Positions 22,221-26,380 of a DNA stretch of 26,380 nt are shown in pieces. The translations under genes were made by a program, and so were the position numbers. Positions within the stretch are counted from its first letter, which is position 1. Every line of letters begins with the position of its first letter. The stretch covers positions 1 to 26,380 of IMG/VR virus record IMGVR_UViG_3300018421_000168; one strand, given 5' to 3'. This DNA is from a virus. Under the pieces are notes generated by a model. The model worked only from the letters and a program-made list of their open reading frames with translations. It made no database searches and was not told where the DNA came from.

Positions 22221-23000
22221 CTACACAATCGCTGCGGCGAGGTCGCTCATCAGCGTGGTGACGCGGGCGTCGAGTAGGGCTAGGTCTAGGGATTCGCCGA
22301 TTGAGTAGAAGGAGAGGCGGGCGTCGGACTGAGCAATCAAATTACGACCGAACACAATAATTGACTGATCTAACGGTAATTGCGAGGAAGAGCTATAGGA
22401 GGTAGTTGCACCAGAAGTTCTTATTAAAATGCTGCTGCTGCTATTGCGACTCGCGCCGGTAAATCCAATCCCAGAGTTTGACCCGATGTTTATGGCAGCG
22501 GAAGAGTTTATTCTTGCGGCAAACACTGGCGACGCCCCCGCAAAAGTAGAAAGATTTGAAGCTCCACTGTCACTAGTGCCCGCGCCGATGTAACCCTGAT
22601 TAACGGTCCCCGAGTTTAACTCTGCTGCATAAAAGCACAAGTGCTTGCTATTCTGCGGATCAGCATTGTTATTCCTATTGCTGTTTACATACTTGGTGCT
22701 TCCGTCGCCAATCAATCCCGTCTCGCGGTTGTAGTCCCCAGAGACAAAGTTGTAGTTCGTCGGAGCCGTACCAACTAGCGGAACCAACGCACCATCCAAC
22801 GTCCTAGCACCAGCCAGGACGCAGCTCGCCTTCAGTGCTGGCCAGATGCCATCAGCCTTGCAGCCTTTGATGAAGGTGTTGTACGCCAGCTTCACTGCCG
22901 GTTCCAGCTCCTGGCCATCGGCTGCTTCCACGGCAGCGATGTAGCTCAACGCTTCGGGTTCGTCGGGTAGGCGAAACTCGGGGATGATTGCCCAGCTCAT
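22221..23000 (-). CDS. receptor-binding-type tail protein (paralog 1)
   Basis: 259 aa, paralog of 23782-24552. The N-terminal ~115 residues are conserved between the two (EALSYIAAVEAADGQELEPA, KASCVLAGARTL.GALVPLVG, GDYNRETGLIGDGSTKY, NRNNNADPQ). The middle is variable and Ser/Asn-rich. The end is conserved again (ARLSFYSIGESLDLALLDAR). Conserved ends around a variable centre fit a phage adhesin whose exposed part diversifies; a concanavalin/LamG-like jelly-roll is possible. GGAGG lies before the ATG at 23000. A 23-codon micro-ORF overlaps its start by 4 nt. Confidence 0.6.
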   Translation of the reverse strand: MSWAIIPEFRLPDEPEALSYIAAVEAADGQELEPAVKLAYNTFIKGCKADGIWPALKASCVLAGARTLDGALVPLVGTAPTNYNFVSGDYNRETGLIGDGSTKYVNSNRNNNADPQNSKHLCFYAAELNSGTVNQGYIGAGTSDSGASNLSTFAGASPVFAARINSSAAINIGSNSGIGFTGASRNSSSSILIRTSGATTSYSSSSQLPLDQSIIVFGRNLIAQSDARLSFYSIGESLDLALLDARVTTLMSDLAAAIV

Positions 23001-23068
23001 GGTGATACCTCCATTTCAGTGGTAGTGGCAGTGTCTAGTCCAGTGGTCGTGATGTAGGTCATGGTCAT
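22997..23068 (-). CDS. 23-aa coupling micro-ORF
   Basis: MTMTYITTTGLDTATTTEME plus VSP. Its ATG overlaps the stop of the DUF1566-like gene (ATGA) and its stop overlaps the ATG of the paralog-1 gene (ATGA). It contains the GGAGG of that gene. It may be translated only as a coupling leader, or be an accidental frame. Confidence 0.3.
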   Translation of the reverse strand: MTMTYITTTGLDTATTTEMEVSP

Positions 23069-23733
23069 GGAAGGGCTATACGGCGGAAGGCACGAACATA
23101 TAATCCCGTTGTTTTCGGTGAGTTGTCTAGCTTCCCGGTGGAAGGAGTTAACTGTTTTGCGTTGGTGGTACTAGCCTCAGTAGAACTCCAGTGCCGATCT
23201 GCAATAAATCCTTCAGCAGAAGTCGCAAATGCCGTGACACTTGTTATGCTTGGGTAGTTTGTGGTGTTATTTATTATTCTCTTCGGTACAGAATAATTGT
23301 TAATACCGAAGGAGCTGTCGTTGGCCTGGGTCGTTGGTTTTAGATTGAAGTAAGCAATATCAAGTTCTAGCACGCTCGGTAAATACCAATCAGTAAATCC
23401 ACCGATGGTCAAATTCGTGCAGAACTGAGCAGCAGGGTGATCCGCAATACCTGCCGTAACGATTGCAGCCGTATTAGCTACTCCATCAAAGTCGCTAGTA
23501 GTGCCGATCGTGGTTGTGCTCGTTGTTTTCCAAGCGGGAAAAGTAGTCTGGGGGTAAGCGCCCCCCGTCGCCCCAGTCGCGGCTGGCGCAACGATCAACG
23601 CATGGGTTGGATTCCCGTCAGCGGTATGGCTGATGTAGCCAGCAAAATAACCACCGCCCCAGGGCTCACCGATGACAGCCGGATACTGCTGGATCTTGGA
23701 TAGCGTCAACTTCCCCGGCACATAGATCGTCAT
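23065..23733 (-). CDS. DUF1566/Lcl-type tail protein
   Basis: 222 aa. The N-terminal part has WGGGYFAGYISHTADGNPTH followed by ALIVAPAATGA, typical of phage-borne DUF1566 (Lcl C-terminal-like) domains. The core has FTDWYLPSVLELDIAYFNL and the end has RHWSSTEASTTNAKQL followed by YVRAFRRI, the expected closing motifs. The domain is related to formylglycine-enzyme/C-type-lectin-like folds and often forms adhesin tips. A well-placed GGAGG precedes the ATG at 23733. It lies between the two paralogous receptor-binding-type genes, which supports a host-recognition function. Confidence 0.75.
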   Translation of the reverse strand: MTIYVPGKLTLSKIQQYPAVIGEPWGGGYFAGYISHTADGNPTHALIVAPAATGATGGAYPQTTFPAWKTTSTTTIGTTSDFDGVANTAAIVTAGIADHPAAQFCTNLTIGGFTDWYLPSVLELDIAYFNLKPTTQANDSSFGINNYSVPKRIINNTTNYPSITSVTAFATSAEGFIADRHWSSTEASTTNAKQLTPSTGKLDNSPKTTGLYVRAFRRIALP

Positions 23734-23737
23734 AGCG

Positions 23738-23785
23738 TCACCTCCGCAGCAGCATTAGTGTTACAGAATTGTGTGTGTGGGTCAT
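23738..23785 (-). CDS. 15-aa coupling micro-ORF
   Basis: MTHTHNSVTLMLLRR. Its ATG overlaps the stop of the paralog-2 gene (ATGA); its stop lies at the ribosome-binding site of the DUF1566-like gene. Coding status is uncertain. Confidence 0.25.
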   Translation of the reverse strand: MTHTHNSVTLMLLRR

Positions 23786-24552
23786 GGTATAGCGGCTCCG
23801 ATGGCGGTGATCAGGTCGGTGACACGACTATCGAGGGCGGCCAGGTCCAGGAATTCGCCGATGGAGTAGAAGGCGAGGCGGGCGTTGGTCGAACTTGCAT
23901 AAACAAGCCAAGGTGCGCCTGTGGCTACAGTCGAGCTGCCACCGCCTGTTACAGTAAAACCATTACCACGAAAAGTTGCACTAGTAGAAGAATTCCTAGA
24001 TACCCCTAAGAATGCTGGGACGTTCTCGTTGTCCCCGTTGAGCTGGAGAAAGTTAGTTTGACTTGCACCTTGCCATCTAGGAACACTTCGGTTCTGAAGA
24101 ATCGCAGACCAGCCGTTCTGTCCAAACGTACCCGTTGATATTGCTGTCGGGAAGGAGTTTACGATATCCTTTTCCGAACAGTACACAGAAAAGTGCTGGT
24201 TATCCTTCGGATCCGCGTTGTTATTCCTGTTGCAATCCAAATACTTCGTGCTCCCATCCCCCACCAGCCCCGTCTCGCGGTTGTAATCACCAGCCACGAA
24301 GTTGAAGTTCGTAGGCGCTGCACCCACCAGCGGCACCAATGCACCATTGAGCGTACGGGCACCAGCAAGAATGCACGATGCCTTGATCGCGCTCCAGATA
24401 CCGTCGTTCTTGCAGCCAAGGACGAAATCATTGATCGCCCTGGCTACACCAAATTCAAGATCCTGACCATCGGCAGCCTCTACGGCAGCGACATACTCCA
24501 CCGCTTCAGGTTCAGTCAGTCCGTTCCAGCCAGGCCGCCAGACCAAAGTCAT
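23782..24552 (-). CDS. receptor-binding-type tail protein (paralog 2)
   Basis: 256 aa, paralog of 22221-23000, with the same conserved start (EAVEYVAAVEAADGQDLEFG, SCILAGARTLNGALVPLVG, GDYNRETGLVGDGSTKY) and end (ARLAFYSIGEFLDLAALDSR). Residues about 125-220 have no obvious similarity to paralog 1. No signal peptide, membrane segment or catalytic motif is seen. GGGAGG lies before the ATG at 24552. A 15-codon micro-ORF overlaps the start by 4 nt. It is probably a tail-tip adhesin or its cap. Confidence 0.6.
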   Translation of the reverse strand: MTLVWRPGWNGLTEPEAVEYVAAVEAADGQDLEFGVARAINDFVLGCKNDGIWSAIKASCILAGARTLNGALVPLVGAAPTNFNFVAGDYNRETGLVGDGSTKYLDCNRNNNADPKDNQHFSVYCSEKDIVNSFPTAISTGTFGQNGWSAILQNRSVPRWQGASQTNFLQLNGDNENVPAFLGVSRNSSTSATFRGNGFTVTGGGSSTVATGAPWLVYASSTNARLAFYSIGEFLDLAALDSRVTDLITAIGAAIP

Positions 24553-24596
24553 GGTGTGGCCTCCCGATTAGTGTCGTTGTCTAGGAGGGCGCTCAT
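24549..24596 (-). CDS. 15-aa coupling micro-ORF
   Basis: MSALLDNDTNREATP. It starts in an ATGA overlap with the stop of the 134-aa gene and ends in an ATGA overlap with the start of the paralog-2 gene; it contains that gene's GGGAGG. Coding status is uncertain. Confidence 0.3.
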   Translation of the reverse strand: MSALLDNDTNREATP

Positions 24597-24997
24597 TCCA
24601 CCACCTCCGGCTCGGGTCGCACATAGCTCAGGATTTCAGCCGGGCGGGCGGCATCCAGCAGGCCTTCGGATACCAGCAGAGCCAGGCCGGGTGCAAGGCG
24701 TGGATCATCCATCGCCACATTGGGTGAGGCGTAGAGCTGCTCCAGCAGACCAGCAACTTCAGCATTCTGCTCGGCAGCAGCCAGGATGGCGCCGTACTCA
24801 GCAGGTGTGAAGCGAGCCACAAAGGCAGCACCAGTGATGACGCCCACCTCGTTCAGGTCGGCATAGGAGCGGCCTTGGTTGTTCAGGAACTCGAGTGCCA
24901 AGGCTTCAGGGCTGAGGCCATTGGCGTTTGCTGCAGCGACCCAGCCATCAATCAGGCGGGTGTCGGTCAGCGTGATGGTCAAAGTAGAAAGGGGCAT
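24593..24997 (-). CDS. 134-aa fibre-module protein
   Basis: From the ATG at 24997 (MPLSTLTITLTDTRLIDGWV). A TTG at 25006 overlapping the upstream stop would add three residues. The product is helical and Ala/Leu-rich: AANANGLSPEALALEFLNNQ, GRSYADLNEVGVITGAAFVA, RFTPAEYGAILAAAEQNAEV. Proteins of this type appear next to fibre genes in cyanophage-like sequences; a small chaperone or adaptor role is likely, but no function is established. It lies between the 406-aa fibre and the receptor-binding-type paralogs and is coupled on both sides. Confidence 0.6.
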   Translation of the reverse strand: MPLSTLTITLTDTRLIDGWVAAANANGLSPEALALEFLNNQGRSYADLNEVGVITGAAFVARFTPAEYGAILAAAEQNAEVAGLLEQLYASPNVAMDDPRLAPGLALLVSEGLLDAARPAEILSYVRPEPEVVE

Positions 24998-25002
24998 GGC
25001 TA

Positions 25003-26223
25003 TCAAACGGTGATACGGAGTTCGCCAGTGGCGGTTTTGTAAACGTCACCGGCAACTAGACCACCGGAGGTGGCTGCAGTGTTGTCGGCATAGGTGGGCA
25101 GGTTGGGCAGCTTCAGTGTTGCTGCAGTGATACGAACGGTTTGCTCGGAGCCAGTACCTGCACCTTCGGAACCGATCTCAAAGACGTTGCTGTTCCACTG
25201 AAGGAAGCCACGCTCGTAGTTTGAGGCGTCGGTGTAGGTGTTGTAGAGCCTGTAGGTTTGGGCGTTGGTGCCGTTTTTTTGCTCAACGACTGAAGCCACA
25301 AGCGTCAAAGGACCAAGTGTTCCTCCGGGCGTTCCCGCAGTAATCTGAATTTCATGACCAGTGCCAAGACCAAAACCAATTCTGCCCCTTAATGAGGTTG
25401 CAAAGTATCCATCTACCGTGGCGCCAGCATTGGATCCTATGCGTAAATTATGGTTGGCATCTCCAAATCTTGCAAACGAAGGAGTGATGTAGGCACGACC
25501 ACTCCCATTCAACTGCAGATCCAGCAGATTCCCCGTAAACCCACTAGCAGCATTAACACCCAAGCCTGTGCCGCTGGTGCTCCAGGCAGTCGAGGTGGTG
25601 CCAGCTGGTTCAATCAGCACCTGAGGCTTGGTGGTAGTAGCCGTGCCGCCCGTGAACCACGTGCCGGTGAACTTGACAGGCGGAGTGGATGCAGCGCCAG
25701 CCAGGCTGACATCAATCTCACCAGTGCTGCCGATGTTGGCAGAGGTCAGGCCAGCTTGAGCGCCAGCATTGTTGTACGTGAACTGCCCACTAGAGCCTGC
25801 AACTAAGGCAACGGTGCCCGTTGCATCGGGGAAGCTGATGGTGCGGTTGGCAGTAGCCGTCACCATCTGGAGCGTGGTGGAATACGTCCCACCGTCATCC
25901 AGGTTGATGTCACCGCCGACGCCAAGCTCTTTAGCGGTGTCGTCCCAGGTCAGATCGGCAGAGCCACCGAAGGCGCCGCCGTCATTGAATTGGATCTGGG
26001 TATCTGAGCCGCCGGGTGTCCCCCCTCCCCCTCCTCCTCCAGCTGTTACTAAATCTTGTAAAGTAATTTTTTTAGGCTGTGCGTCAGCGTCAATCTCGCT
26101 AACATCTAAAATGGCTACTATATCATCAGCAGCAGCACTAACACCAGCGTCCTGCAACTCATGTATAGGCTGCATATTGCGCCCATAATCTAGGGCGTCA
26201 TCTAATTTACGTCTAGCCGTCAC
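25003..26223 (-). CDS. long tail fibre with shared N-terminal anchor
   Basis: 406 aa from a GTG at 26223. The N-terminal ~57 residues (ARRKLDDALDYGRNMQPIHE, then AILDVSEIDADAQPKKIT) match those of the short fibre at 21412-22005. A seven-Gly hinge and TPGGSDTQIQFNDGGAFGGS then lead into a Gly/Thr/Ser-rich beta shaft of a kind common in phage fibres (WDDTAKELGVGGDINLDDGG, SFPDATGTVALVAGSSGQFT). The C-terminus (NLPTYADNTAATSGGLVAGD VYKTATGELRITV) is a typical short fibre end. No collagen-like repeats or intramolecular chaperone motif are seen. The HTH repeat and a TATAAT box lie just upstream. Confidence 0.75.
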   Translation of the reverse strand: MTARRKLDDALDYGRNMQPIHELQDAGVSAAADDIVAILDVSEIDADAQPKKITLQDLVTAGGGGGGGTPGGSDTQIQFNDGGAFGGSADLTWDDTAKELGVGGDINLDDGGTYSTTLQMVTATANRTISFPDATGTVALVAGSSGQFTYNNAGAQAGLTSANIGSTGEIDVSLAGAASTPPVKFTGTWFTGGTATTTKPQVLIEPAGTTSTAWSTSGTGLGVNAASGFTGNLLDLQLNGSGRAYITPSFARFGDANHNLRIGSNAGATVDGYFATSLRGRIGFGLGTGHEIQITAGTPGGTLGPLTLVASVVEQKNGTNAQTYRLYNTYTDASNYERGFLQWNSNVFEIGSEGAGTGSEQTVRITAATLKLPNLPTYADNTAATSGGLVAGDVYKTATGELRITV

Positions 26224-26249
26224 ACAATAACCCCAGACCTCTGATAAAC

Positions 26250-26255
26250 ATTATA
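26250..26255 (-). promoter_or_regulatory. TATAAT -10-like box upstream of long fibre
   Basis: A perfect TATAAT on the minus strand, 26 nt before the GTG at 26223. As at 22028-22033, it contains the stop codon of the HTH frame. No clear -35 element is seen. Confidence 0.45.
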
Positions 26256-26379
26256 ACAAAGAGTTTTGAGCTTTGTCTTGAGATTTTCGCCAACGTGCCG
26301 ACACTCGTTTAACAGAACTGAGGTGGCAACCCAGATTTTTAGAGATCTGCATACAAGTCAAGCCGTCCTGAAGGCCCGA
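26251..26379 (-). CDS. helix-turn-helix ORF (copy 2), 5' end outside window
   Basis: 42 codons to the window edge. It has the same SGLQDGLTCMQISKNLG and CHLSSVKRVSARW as copy 1, then a different tail, RKSQDKAQNSLL. The tail keeps the K-x-Q-x-K spacing of copy 1, and the Gln codon is changed synonymously (CAG to CAA), which favours protein-level constraint. Whether this copy has an intact start cannot be seen. It could be a small DNA-binding regulator or the C-terminal part of a larger recombinase-like protein. Confidence 0.5.
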   Translation of the reverse strand, partial: SGLQDGLTCMQISKNLGCHLSSVKRVSARWRKSQDKAQNSLL

Positions 26380-26380
26380 G
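26290..26380. repeat. 91-bp perfect direct repeat, copy 2 (cut by window end)
   Basis: Identical to 22062-22152 in the same orientation. It precedes the anchor-domain fibre gene at 25003-26223 by 66 nt. The window stops at its last base, so the right boundary is unknown. Confidence 0.95.

Noticed and set aside
22221-24552. Diversity-generating retroelement around the adhesin genes
   Set aside because: No reverse transcriptase and no template/variable repeat pair with A-specific changes was seen in the window.
24193-24810. 205-codon plus-strand frame
   Set aside because: Antisense to the paralog-2 and 134-aa genes; Pro/Arg/His-rich and without similarity. It is a shadow of real minus-strand coding.

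Overview
The window looks like about 26 kb of a tailed cyanophage genome. The phage assignment rests on a portal-like and a scaffold-like protein at the left edge, a primase-helicase, a PD-(D/E)XK nuclease, ThyX, a two-domain endolysin, holin-like membrane proteins, a tail-assembly-chaperone-like protein and a long tail-fibre block. The host looks like a phycobilisome-bearing cyanobacterium, because a 70-residue NblA-like protein is encoded at 5186-5398. Terminase, major capsid protein, DNA polymerase, integrase, reverse transcriptase, tRNA genes and CRISPR arrays are not seen here. Many starts lack a good Shine-Dalgarno sequence. Genes are packed with 1-20 nt overlaps.

Layout. (1) 1-5182, plus strand: 3' part of a portal gene; a Ser/Pro/Gln-rich scaffold-like gene overlapping it in another frame; a strong terminator (2119-2145); two small genes; and an 848-aa structural protein whose last two thirds is AT-rich and beta-propeller-like. 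(2) 5186-5398, minus: nblA-like gene. (3) 5463-10735, plus: replication block with a methyltransferase-like protein lacking its catalytic motifs, a coiled-coil protein, a RecB/Cas4-type nuclease, a primase-polymerase/SF3 helicase fusion, a membrane-anchored coiled-coil protein and a 58-aa protein. (4) 15029-10817, minus: HNH endonuclease, 42-aa basic protein, PPC-like beta-sandwich protein, GH24+C39 endolysin, small proteins, second HNH protein and thyX, closed by a terminator at 10734-10759. (5) 15132-16332, plus: a two-gene island with a membrane/coiled-coil protein and an exostosin-type glycosyltransferase. (6) 26380-16312, minus: tail-fibre and receptor-binding block ending in two holin-like genes.

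The fibre block is the most unusual part. Two genes (21412-22005 and 25003-26223) share an N-terminal anchor of about 55 residues. Each is preceded by the same 91-bp sequence, identical in both copies (22062-22152 and 26290-26380, the second cut by the window end). That sequence encodes a helix-turn-helix segment on the minus strand, and in both copies its stop codon lies inside a TATAAT box just upstream of the fibre gene. The copies flank about 4.1 kb of receptor-binding-type genes, so recombination between them could remove or exchange that set. A second duplication is a two-gene cassette: a fibre with a shared ~110-residue C-terminal domain, followed 2-3 nt later by a seven-bladed beta-propeller gene (18701-16942 and 22005-20323). 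Three junctions in this block also contain coupled micro-ORFs of 15-23 codons.

Working together, the genes would package and assemble the head (portal, scaffold), replicate and repair DNA (nuclease, primase-helicase, ThyX), remodel host light harvesting (NblA), lyse the host (endolysin, holins), and provide a modular adhesin set for host recognition.
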